A DNA stretch of 64,000 nucleotides from positions 915,080 to 979,079 of the forward strand of contig VZTI01003363.1 in the NCBI GenBank assembly GCA_013397865.1. The letters are read 5' to 3'. This DNA is from Struthidea cinerea (taxonomy: Eukaryota > Chordata > Aves > Passeriformes > Corcoracidae). Under the pieces are notes generated by a model. That model saw only the letters and a list, made by a program, of their open reading frames with translations, did no database searches and was not told the DNA's origin. Positions 23,523 to 34,592 of this stretch are shown piece after piece. Made by a program: the position numbers and the translations under genes. Position 1 is the first letter of the stretch. The number at the start of each line of letters is the position of its first letter.

Positions 23523-23591
23523 ACAAAGTTAAAAATTTGCAATTTCAATTGGTGAGGGGGGCGCTTTTCCCTTCCTCGGCCGCCACAACTA
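23523..23591 (-). mobile_element. Right edge of the ERV remnant, leader-like
   Basis: On the - strand this edge reads TGTGGCGGCCGAGGAAGGGA, GC-rich against AT-rich flanks. It resembles either the start of a related LTR (compare TGTGACGGCCG at 23101) or a primer-binding-site/leader segment (TGGCGGCCGAGGAAGGGA is loosely like a lysine-tRNA site). No 5' LTR is visible to its right. The boundary at 23591 is where the composition changes. Confidence 0.35.
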
Positions 23592-26500
23592 TTCGGACAG
23601 ACTATGTATGTCCATAAGTGATAACAAACAGTGAAGAAAGGAAAGAGTAACCTTTTTATGTACACACACACTTTCAGAACATGATATGATAGTAAGAGCC
23701 AAGGTATATTTTAAGGTTCTGTTACCTGAGCTGGGGGTCTCATAGAATTTGTATATTTAAGACATGGCGCCATGAAAAGGGATCTAAAAGAGAGTTTAAT
23801 GTGTTGTTAATGTCTCCTAGCACAGTGTGACTTGGTTCTAGAGATGATCCAGTCACATCAGCATTACACCATGGCTAGAGTAAAGCTTTTAGAGTCAGCC
23901 CGGATAAATCTACATGGAGCTGCATTGCAGAGTAGACCTAATGTATGTTGCTGTTGTATCTAGTAAAGAACTTAAGAAGATATTAATGAGGGAAATTCCA
24001 TGTTGTATTTTCAGCAGAATGGAGAGTCTTCAAACTGCTTAATACCCTTTTGTGTTGAATAACTCCAATATTTGAAGCTGTAACCAAGTGGAATCCAATG
24101 GCAATAAGGTACAAAGACACCCTCTCTTTCCATTTTAAAGAAGAAACAGGATTTCTTGGGTCTGTGATAACTTGGCATAATACGTCTTACACTACTTAGA
24201 AGTCCTCTTTTTTTTTTGGCTTGTCTTTGAAGTTTCTAAATCAGGCATCAGTGGAGGAATAATCTCTTTTCCATTGTTTCCAAAAGATGGTGTAACTGAA
24301 AATTAGTGGAACTGAAGGGAGAAAAATTGATATCCGGAAAGGAAAAAAGAAGTGCAACAAAGTCTAAAATTAAAATGTACTGAAGCAGATTTGATATAGT
24401 ACATAGTAAGCTTGAGCTAAATGGACTGCTGCCAAAGCTGGGTATTTACTTTCCTTAGGAAAAGGAGAGTCTGTTTTGAATTCTATGATCAACCTGGCAA
24501 AAGCGTTACTTGTCATTATGTTAAAAATGATAACAAACTTACTGCAAGACAACAGTGCAGCAAACAGTGATTCTTGTTCACTTTCTCATGGGACAGATGG
24601 TCTGTTTGGTAAACTGGACATTGAATAAGTACTTGTAAAACCTAAGATCTGTGATGAATCCTGCTATTTTTTGTCTTTGTGATCTTGAGTGTGTTACTCC
24701 TCTACTGCTCTTCCTACTTGTTTTTATGTCTTAGTTACAGAGGTACTAAACTCATGGGAACAGTGCCTATCTCTTGCAGAAAGCTAAGCGTGACACACGG
24801 TTTGTTCTCTGTCTCTGTCAACTCAAATTTCAAAATCCCAGCCTGACTTGCCTCTCTGCAAACCTGTTTATGCTTTCCAACTCTTTGTGATCCTGCCTGT
24901 TCCTCCCATCTGCTCTCCCCTGCTTCAAGAGCTGCAGGGATATTAGAGGACCATGTTTCTGAGCTCAGGGAAAGCTATCATTCTGCACTAGTCTGGTTTG
25001 TGTCATTGGCAAAGTACTTTACTGTTTCAAGAACATAATTTGATGACTCTCTTCAATGCATATTTGTTTCCAGAGCTGAATAAGTCAGAGCTTTTCTGAG
25101 TCACATAAATCAACAAGAAATCAGTGAAAGGAAAGCCAGTAAAAAGAACACTCAGGTCTGGCCAGTCTGCTTCTAGTTTTCCCAAAGTGAATATGTTATG
25201 CCTAAATTGAAAAGCTGCACTGATTTATGACAGCTCTGGAGCAAGACAACCCGTTTCCAAGGAACTTTGTAATTAAGTAATGTTTAATGAAGTGTGAGGC
25301 ATTCAAAAAATTTTAAATTCAACGAGACTCTAACATTTATATTGCATCACATAGTTACAGAGAGGCTAAGGAGTTCTAACAAATACTGTAGGATATTTAC
25401 ATAAAGGGAAGAGTAAATTTCCCTTTCTTACTAAACACCATCTGAAAAAAGATGGTTTGTAAGAAATACTTGGTTTCCTAATTGAAAAAAAAAATCAGTC
25501 TATAAACTTATCTTCAAGGATTTTATTGCCTAAGCTTCTGTTTTTGAATTATTGTTCAAAATACTGTTTAAAAAACCCAACAGATATTAGCTCTGCCTTT
25601 GAAAAAAACATGTTTTTTAGAAGGAAATTGGGGATTAAATAACTTTTTAAAATGAGGCCTGTCATATCTTTATCATATCCTATATCTTCTGCAATGTTCT
25701 ATTTAAATAGAATATGAGCTAGGGGGTTTTGTTTATTTGTTTGGGAAAAAGGGGTAATTTTCTGCTGGAATTAATGGTAGATTAATGGCAAGAGTCAGAG
25801 AAGAGATAGGGACATTATTTACATGAGATCTCCTTATAAGTGTTGGTACTAAAGAACTTATTCTAAGGGATTTATATTAATGGGATGTCATATGCAGCAA
25901 GGAATAAAACACATGCTTAATGTGGGTAAAAGCACTGAAATAAAATGGAGAGAGGATTAGATCAAGCTTGCAATTACTTCTGTCTGACAATAGCTAATTT
26001 TGCAAAGTACTTGGGGAAAACAAGATTGGATCATAAGGATTTAAGCCAGCTACAGTTAAATGCTTGCAGATGAACCTTCTTAGTTGCAGTAACTTTTAAA
26101 GGATTGATTTATATTTAATTGACAAATGTATACCTATGCATAATGCACAGATACATGCATGATTAAAAACTGAAAATACAGCCAAGAGAAAATGATGGGC
26201 CACTTAAATGATATAAACTAAATTCCTTTGAAAAAAGATCAAAAATCTGATTTGTAAAAAAATTTAAAAAACCACATCCTCTGAGATAATGTAAGTGGGT
26301 TTATTTTCCCCAAGAAAATGTAGCCAAGTGTTTCTCAGTGAAGCTGAGAGGCAAAAAAAGCTTTAGCTAATAATGTCGCTCGCTGCAGAGAGCTCTTGAA
26401 TTCTAGATGTGATTTTAAAACTGAGGTTCAGAAGCTGATTAAGGACCAGAATCCCTGACTGAGTTTCTGATTAACATTTTGAACATGGAGCGAAATAGTC

Positions 26501-26880
26501 AGTCTCTGCATAATTACAAAATATAGACATCAAAGAAGAAAAATGCCTTTGAGTGATCTATTCTATCTCTTTGTGAAAGTAAGATTATATTTTTAAGCTG
26601 GCAGTTACAAGGGTTTTTCAAAATGTAATTTTGAGTATTCCCATTGATAGAATGTAAACTCTTTCTCTTGGAAAAATATTCCATGACCGAAAGGGTCTTT
26701 CTGGAAAATTTTGCTGTTGCATTGACATCCACAAATCTTTCTCCCTTTCTGTCTTGGGTGATCACTCTTTACACTTACTGGTTGCCTTTACATTCATATT
26801 GAAATATTAAGGGAAGAGTGAAAAAAGAAAATACCTAAAACCATACAGAGTTTAAAAATACTTTAAAAGCCCAAACCTGC
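23592..26880. other. Unannotated DNA
   Basis: No gene or repeat family recognised. The sequence right of the ERV remnant does not resemble its LTR. A somewhat GC-richer patch near 24830-24960 has no motifs that I can name. Confidence 0.5.
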
Positions 26881-26884
26881 ATAC

Positions 26885-26898
26885 AAAAAAAAAAAAAA
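26885..26898. repeat. Poly(A) run
   Basis: Fourteen consecutive A, followed shortly by a T run near 26908-26916. Confidence 0.9.
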
Positions 26899-26987
26899 GC
26901 ATTAAATTTTTTTTTAAACATTTGACTCATAGGAAGGGACAACATTATGTTAGAAGCATAATAATTTCCTTATATTTAGTGAAAGCC

Positions 26988-27187
26988 TTCCTTCCTTCCT
27001 TCCTNNNNNNNNNNNNNNNNNNNNNNNNNNNNNNNNNNNNNNNNNNNNNNNNNNNNNNNNNNNNNNNNNNNNNNNNNNNNNNNNNNNNNNNNNNNNNNNN
27101 NNNNNNNNNNNNNNNNNNNNNNNNNNNNNNNNNNCTTCCTTCCTTCCTTCCTTCCTTCCTTCCTTCCTTCCTTCCTTCCTTCCTTCC
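26988..27187. repeat. (CTTC)n tetranucleotide microsatellite spanning a gap
   Basis: CTTC/CCTT units are present before the gap (to 27004) and after it (27135 to about 27187). The visible array on the right is about 52 bp without interruption. The true length is unknown because the middle is unsequenced. Confidence 0.95.
27005..27134. other. Assembly gap (130 N)
   Basis: A run of 130 ambiguous bases inside the CTTC array. An open frame that appears to cross it (26922-27206) is an artefact of N codons and repeat sequence. Confidence 0.99.
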
Positions 27188-30100
27188 CGTTCCTATTTTA
27201 GTATAGGGTCAAAGTTATACATTCAAATCAAATCAGGGATGAAATTTAAATTATCACATATCTAGGCTTATGTGAAAACTGTGTCCAATTGTGAAATTTT
27301 CTTCTGCTCTGAAATCTCTTATTAATATTCTGTTAAACAATTTTCTGATGCTTGAATTTAAATGTGTCAAGGAACTGCATCTTACACAGTGAATAGTGTT
27401 TTTTAATTATGCAATATTATTCTTTTGTTTATGTAAAGAAAAATGCATATTCTAGCTTAAGTAATTACATTTGCCCTATATTTATTTCCTTTGGAGATTA
27501 GCATGTGCATTATTCTCTCCCAATTGCCTTAATGTAATGTATGAAGCCACACAATGTAAAGAGAAGCCAAACATACATCCACAGAAGTTACATATTTTTT
27601 AACACTGTTATACACTATATATTTCTTTTTATTTTTGGGTTTTATTTGCAACCATACAACAAGTGTTGCAGCCATGATCTGATTGGCTTGTATATTTAGG
27701 TATAATAATCAACGTATATACTATCTGTGCATACATTTCTATTTTTATTCTGATTTGTCATACAGGTTTGAGAGACCTCTTTTATCACACGCCCTCATGG
27801 TTTGGCTCTTTAATACTTTTCCAGTTGTCCCTCATTCCTCACTGAATCTGCTTTATTTTTGGAAATTTGATAGAGAGTACCTTGCTATATTTGCAAGATG
27901 TTAAAGAGCTTTAGACCTGCAGTTTGTGTCACAGAGAAGTTGTTGCAAATCTTGTTATGGGACTCTTGATGTGCAGACTCTCAGCTATTTTCTTGGACAG
28001 TAGTTTTTCTACTTATTTTTGATCTGCCAACTTCAAGATTTTCTCAACAGTCTTCTCAAAAAGAAAACTGAATGTGTAAACATCAGCTGTTCTCACTGCG
28101 TTCTTTTGGCAGTGAGGTTTCATAAAGTCTGACACTTGGCTATAGTTTGTTTTTCATTTGCTGTAGGTGGTTGTGTAAATTTGTTGGCAGAGACCAGGTA
28201 AAAGTGAGATCCCTTGAATGTACCTTGAAGATGTCAGTTGCTTTCCAGTATTTCTACTGCTTTCCAGTAGTGCCAGTGGTGTCTGAGAGGTGTCTGAGAA
28301 TATGATGTGAAAACCAGCCCAAAATACAAATGAGTAGGTGTGTTTAGTGTATACTCATCCAAAATTTAAATTGTTTAGTTTAGGAAAGCTGACATACATT
28401 CAATATGCACGCTTTTAAATGCTTCTCAGAAAACATTGATTATATTCCATACAATGACTGTGTTAATTAGACACAGGACTGTAGACAACACTGTAAAATT
28501 AACAGATATGTAGACATGTTCCACATGCAGTTTACTTGGTGTTGATACCAGTATAGCATTCCTCCTGGCAAAACTGAGTGTGGAAGTGATATGCTTTTCA
28601 TAGACGTAATCACAGAGGCTCCCATTTCCCTCTGATCTTCCTGGAAGTCATACAGGTATTGATTGACAGAAGGGAATTCTGTAGCATTAAGCATGGAAGG
28701 CTCCTTGAAGAGGAAAGAGGAAAAACACCAGTAAGTTCTGTTTCAGCTCCATGCACAAGTGCAGGCACTTGAAGGCAGCATCTGCTCTCCATACCAGTGA
28801 CTAAAATGACACTTTATTTTCTAATAATTAATGTCATTTCTGTAGGATCCAATATAAATTCATCATAAGAGCAGCCCCGTCTTAAGCAGTTGATAGTCAT
28901 CCATATTAACTGGAGAATTTTCAGTGAAATGAGATTTTCTAAAATTTAAATGAGAGTTGTCAAATCTTTCAAATCAGGGGAAACAAATGCATATCATCAT
29001 GGTATGGACTGCTAGACTACACACTCTAGAGAGCACTTACATCAGCTCCAGATGATTATCTGCTTTTTGCCTGTATGGGAAAGAGTGATGATATTTTGGA
29101 AGCACGGGAAATTTTGCCTAAATTATGGAGGATATTTTTATAGTCTTTATTTTCCTAATCACAATGACAGTAGGGTACCCTTATTCTGCTCATTGGGGAG
29201 TAAATGGAAACAACAATCCAAATGATACTCAAACTCTTATATTTCTTTGTTCCTCTCATAATAATCTGTTATTGATGTGAAACATAAGACCTATTTATCT
29301 GACTGAATTCATAGACATTTTCCTAACAGAATAATTCATTTATTGAACACTTAGGTTTCATCCAGGAAAAGAATGCCATTCTTTGCAAATATTGCAAGAT
29401 GACATAGGCAAAATGTTTCCTATCCCAGTTTCAGCACCAAGCAGTAGGTAGGCTGCTTCTGCTACAAGTAAATGTACTTTCTAACCAACAATGACGAGCC
29501 ATTTTCACAAGTAGCATCACTGTTGGTATTTGCTAGAACCTTGATGTATTAAATTTCAGCTTTGCTGTGAGTATCTATGATCTGTTACAGAATTTTGGAG
29601 ATTGGACAAACGTATTTGTCTGAAAATAAGGGTTGAAATAGTTCATTCTTATATGCTATGGAGCTGTATTTTCAGTAGGTATGCTTTGCCTTGCTGTTTG
29701 TTTTGATTGGGTATGACAATGTGCAAAACAGTAAGGGATCAAAATTGCTACCTGCCTTTATAATACCTAAATGCATATAAATATTTTGACATGAGGAGCA
29801 GAGATTTTAAAATGCTAAGCACTACAGCAAAATGGATTAGCCTTTAGTAAGGGGAGCTTCAAATTGCAAGTGCCAGGGGGTTAATGGAAAGTAGTGTGTC
29901 ATATTTCTTGATTTATCCTTTCACTATCTTGTCCAAAACACCTGGGTAATGTGTTGCTCATAAATTATAATTCAATAAGCATACTTTGAGTTTCAATCCT
30001 CATCCTTTTCAAAAGTTTCAAATAAACTGTACAGAAATTCTGGCTATGTGGAAAAGTGCTCTGCTTTGTTTAGTGCTATAGCAACACTTCATGGGCTGAA

Positions 30101-30844
30101 TGAACATAAGGTTGAATTGATCAGCCTTTTTGATAACCTCAAAGTATTAGAAGATCTAGAGATACTCTAACATTTTCCTAATGAACTCATGGAACCAAAT
30201 GTATTAATTTTAAATTATTTTTTAATGTTAATCTCTTTTAGTTTGCTGGGAACACAGAAACATTTTGTGTGCGACTAAGGTTGAAAAATTTGGTAGCTTT
30301 ATTATTTCCATAAATGGAGTTTACACATATGTGACATAATACCTCTGTGATGTATGCTTAACTTGGATCTCACTCGCTCTTCCTGACATTCTCTGACTGC
30401 AGTCTTCATCTCTGATAGCAGACAAGCCATGGAAGGTGACTGGCTTGCAAAGGCTTTACCATACCTCTTGTCAGCTTTGCAGACGGCTCTGGATGCTGTT
30501 CTGCCCAGGCTGAAACACCTCAGCCACAGCAGCACATTTGTAGCCCTGTAAAACTGGGATATGATGAGCTGGAATTAAAGGGTTAAAACACATTTCTGCA
30601 TCTTAAGTAATATTTATTAGCTTCCCCATCTCTTGGGCAGAGGCAAAGCTGTTTGAGAGGGAAGGGGTATTGCATATTGGCTGTGGTAGATTGCCCTTCA
30701 CACAGCAAGTCTTTGTCAGGGACAGGGTTGTGTCTCTCTCTCTGTGCCTGACCAATGTGCCAAATCTCAAGGATTTCTAAGGGCCCCATAATTTGTAAGG
30801 GATAATCAGATTCTGCTTTGTGTCAGCTAATGACACTAGTTTCA
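27188..30844. other. Unannotated DNA
   Basis: No gene or known repeat seen. Around 28229-28305 there is small-scale repetition of TGCTTTCCAGTA (two copies) and GGTGTCTGAGA (two copies). Otherwise AT-rich unique-looking sequence. Confidence 0.5.
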
Positions 30845-31254
30845 TGTCGTGGTTCCAGACAGGACAGGATTAATTTTTTTCAGTAGCCCAGAGGGGGCAT
30901 GGCCAGGATGAGAAGGTTATTCTATAACCCCTCATGTCATTGCTGGGGGCAGGGAAAAGGGATCCTTTTCTGGGGAGAAGGGGTTCCTGCTGGTCAAGAA
31001 AATGTGGTGGACGGAGCTGTCCAGTGTTTTCTTCTATCAGGGAGTTTTTCTGTGTGAATCATTTATTTTCTTACACCTTTTGTTATTAATATTGTAGCTG
31101 TTACTCTTTCTATTCTTATCTCATTGATGTTTCCAGTAAATTATTCTTATCTCAACTCATGGTCTTTGGTGCCTCCAATTGGAGGGAAAGTGGGAGTGGT
31201 GGATGGTTTTAGTGGGAGTACTATATTGGAGAATACAATTTCTATAGCATCACA
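30845..31254 (+). mobile_element. LTR of a second avian ERV family, + strand
   Basis: Begins TGTCGTGGTTCCAGACAGGA, then CAGGATTAATTTTTTTCAGT. It continues with TTATTCTATAACCCCTCATG, GTCCAGTGTTTTCTTCTATC, and TTCTTATCTCAACTCATGG close to the end. This order matches LTRs I know from bird genomes, related in plan to the ERVL-like LTR at 13.0 kb (same TAATTTT start and TTATCTCAAC near the end). The 3' boundary is uncertain, and the last about 60 bp are AT-rich and diverged. No internal sequence or second LTR is attached. Confidence 0.65.
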
Positions 31255-33120
31255 TCTCCCCATCTTGTACCCCACGAATTTTTCTGCCTCTCCACTCATC
31301 CCACTTCCTTCACCCTTTGCTAGTGCCCCACTTTGCCACTTGACAGAGTGGTGTTTTCTTTCCAGCTATAACACCAAAAAGGGACTAGGGAAATGGAGCA
31401 AGGGAATGTTTTGAGCTATATAAATTCTCAAGATCAGATTCCCAGGAACATTCTTGCCAGAGAGACAGATGGTGTTGCTACCACCAAGTGTCTTGTAAAT
31501 TGTTGAACAATTACTCTGAGTGAGATTACTTGCATTTCCATCTTCACATGCTATGTTACTCATATCCTTTAATACAAGATTTTTTCCTGGCTGTTTGGTA
31601 TTAGATATAGCATACAGAATTTATATATAATATTTCTATCTGCTTTTTCACCTTCTTGTATTTTGATTGATTTTTAAAATCAATCAATTCACTGTTTTAC
31701 TTTCTGATCTTCTTTTCATTCTGCTCCTTTCTAAAATGAATATCAGCATATTTTCTTTGATGTTGCACTTTCTACCCTGTCGCAATCTCCTCTGCAGCTC
31801 TTCCAAGAAAAAAAAGAAAAAAATCAAACTATTTTCCTGATGATGCATTCACTAGATCTGGTCTGCCTTTTCAAAGAGCTTTGTAGTATTGAATGTACCT
31901 CTTAAAAGAAATGCCAAACAAACAGAGTTTTTCGAAGTGAATTTAATAGTACACACCAAGAATACTGACAGTCTCAGTCCCAAAGAGATTAATGGGACTT
32001 TGGTCATTAATTTTCTATAAGGGCACTATTTTGTGCTGCTATACAAGAAGTTCTGATCCAATAGCCATCAGTAGATGAAATTGCAATTAATTGTGTTGAA
32101 AATGAAACAGCAGTTCAGGGTTTCAGCTGCAACTCACAAAAATGTCTAAATCCAAAGGTTTTATTTTACCATGAAATTTTTGATTCAAAGTGCTCTTTAT
32201 TTTTGGATTTTATTTTTATACAAAGGCTATGTTGATTATTTTTCTGTTGTGGGTTTTTTTTTCCCATTATTAGTTTATCATATCAGGAAACATCATGTTA
32301 TTAATGCATTCCAATGTGACAGCATCCATGTCACTATATTAGCTCTTGAGCAGTCCTATCTTACATTCTGATTCTCTTGCTGTAATGTTTTCTCTGGTGC
32401 ATATCTCTTTGAGAACTCTGCAGCTCAGTTATATATAAAGATTGCTAAGCCAAGAGAAAAGGGTAAAACCTGGGAATGTGGCAGCACACATGTTGAAAGG
32501 AAAACTAGAATGCCCTCAGGATCAGTGCCTCTAAGCTTCTCCTGGCTTGTTATACTTAGTAATTTAAAAGTTGCATAGTAAGATAGCTTCAGTTAATTTG
32601 TTAAATTTAGATGTCTCTTATCATGACTGGACATTAATTCTTTCTCAGTATCCTGTAGCAAACCCATCCCTGAGTAATTATTGCAGGCAAATTTGGTGGC
32701 TACAGCCTGTAAGTTTCCACCATTAGGTACAGAATAAGACTCCCCTCATCAAAAAACTTTCTCATATCAATTTTTCCAATTGAATTGAGAGATAAATCCT
32801 TTATGTTGATATGGAAAGTGAGAACATATCACCTCATTGACCAACACATGGTGAAGACACATAACTGCACCAGGGAGTCAGCCTTGAGGATGGGGCAGAT
32901 ACCAGTATGTACTCCAGATAATTAAAGACATTAAGCACAACTAGACTGGATTTTGCATTTTTTCTACTTTTAGTGGAGATCTACTTTCTCTGATATTTAG
33001 CTTATAGGAGCTCATAGATAATATTCCATCTTAGCCCTTACTCTTTCTATTGTATTTACATTAATGATACTGAAAACTTTATCAGACATTGTTCAAAGCC
33101 TTAAATAATATTATTTGTAT
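31255..33120. other. Unannotated DNA
   Basis: Nothing recognised apart from the short inverted repeat at 31663. Confidence 0.5.
31663..31687. repeat. Near-perfect 25-bp palindrome
   Basis: TTGATTGATTTT, one T, then AAAATCAATCAA: 12-bp arms with a one-base centre. AT-rich, cruciform-capable; it also reads as paired TGATTGAT homeodomain (PBX-like) words. Confidence 0.9.
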
Positions 33121-33167
33121 TATTATATATATATAATATATATATATTTGTATAATTATATATATAT
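33121..33167. repeat. (TA)n simple repeat
   Basis: Interrupted TA dinucleotide array of about 47 bp. Confidence 0.9.
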
Positions 33168-34545
33168 CTGTGTAATATTTATTAAAACATAGCATTTTTT
33201 CTCAGGTATCTAAAGCATTTTTGGTAGAGCAATTAGCTCTAGTATTTCTGTTTTGTTTTCTTTTAAACTTCATGTTCTTTTATTTTTTATTTCTTTTTGG
33301 TTCATCTTTCTCTGCCTCTGGAACTCTTCATTACATGAAATTTAAAATGCTCACTACATTTACTCGGTGCTATACACTAGCTTTTATTGGGCTTCTTATA
33401 CCTTGATGTATTTGTTTTGATGCTACATGGGAAATCCTTGTTTATTTTTTTTAAAGCACTTTTAAAGATTTTTCTGCCTCATGCTTTATGGAGTTTTAAA
33501 GATCTTTTTGAATAAAAACAACAGATCTCATATTTCACTCCTTTTTCTCCCCCCCCACCCTGCACAATTTTGGCCAGCCTGAGGAAACCTTTTGAAGAAC
33601 GGTGAATAGACTGAGGCGATGATTGAGAAGTTTTCATCCTTACCCTCTGGAGACATGCAGAACTCACCAGATCACTGTGATCTTTTTCAGAAGTACTGGA
33701 GAAAAGTAATTTTTTTGTAATACAATTTCTGATCCTACAGAGACATACATAATTCAATACACAGAAGAAAGAGGTGGTGACCACAACGTTTTTTAGAGCT
33801 GCTGAGGAACAAGACATACACCAAGATAACTTTTTGAACTTCAGTCTTAAAAGAGAAAGCATCTATTGCATATTATCCTTACAACTTTTTTTAAAATTTC
33901 CTTTATTTTTGACATACTGTTCTTCCACATTCCTAATGAATGGTAGGTCAATGACTAGATGGAAACACTTTGGTTTCTGAAGCCTCAAGGAATCTGTGAA
34001 AAAAGAAGCTAGGTACCATCCCTCCAGATAGGACAGGGCTGTACTCTATCCTCATCATCTTCCTCACGTACTTTGCAGTGTTCAGGGAGAAAACGAACAC
34101 TAAAAGAAGCTATGAATTTAAGGCTGAAAGCCAACATTTCATGTAGATATTTCTCAGTGTCTAGAATTATTATGTGCTTTGTTTTACCCATTTTGATTAG
34201 AGCCTCTCAGAACCACTGCCTTGGATATCTGAGGAAAGACACTTCCTGAACACTGCAGACATGCGAGGCTGGACTCAATGTTCAGCAACAGCAAACCCTA
34301 AGCTGATGTAACTGACAGAGATCAGTTGGCTTGGGATAATATGAATAATATTTTTTAGCAAAAGCCGATATTTTCATGAGCTCATGTGAGGCCTGTGCTA
34401 GTGTTTAAAGCAAAGAATAATTGATATTGTGAATAAAGTAGAACAGAAATAGAAATAGAATTATGGAATGGTTTCTGTCGTGCTCAACAAAGAGAAAATT
34501 ATAATTTGCGTAAATCACTGAAAATGTTATTATAATTATCTGTCA
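33168..34545. other. Unannotated DNA
   Basis: No gene or repeat recognised. A frame of 127 codons on the - strand (33479-33862) has no motifs. A short C run occurs near 33551-33557. Confidence 0.5.
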
Positions 34546-34592
34546 TGATGATGCAAATAGTTTGTGCTGGCCACAAACTATTTGCATCATCA
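34546..34592. repeat. Perfect 21-bp inverted repeat with octamer motifs
   Basis: Arms 34546-34566 and 34572-34592 are exact reverse complements around a 5-base loop (CTGGC). Each arm contains the POU/Oct octamer, ATGCAAAT at 34551-34558 and ATTTGCAT at 34580-34587. The stem is shorter than a usual pre-miRNA and has no bulges. See findings. Confidence 0.97.

Noticed and set aside
26922..27206. 94-codon frame across the N gap
   Set aside because: Its middle consists of N codons and the rest of CTTC repeat; not a real frame.
33479..33862. 127-codon - strand frame as a gene
   Set aside because: Low-complexity composition, no motif and no splice context.
34446..34482. CR1 tail (AGAATTATGGAATGGTTTC)
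   Set aside because: Resembles the octamer and GGTTT start of a - strand CR1, but no CR1 body follows.
34546..34592. Pre-microRNA call for the perfect hairpin
   Set aside because: The 21-bp stem with a 5-base loop is too short for a normal precursor and has no flanking stem; kept as a repeat and a finding.
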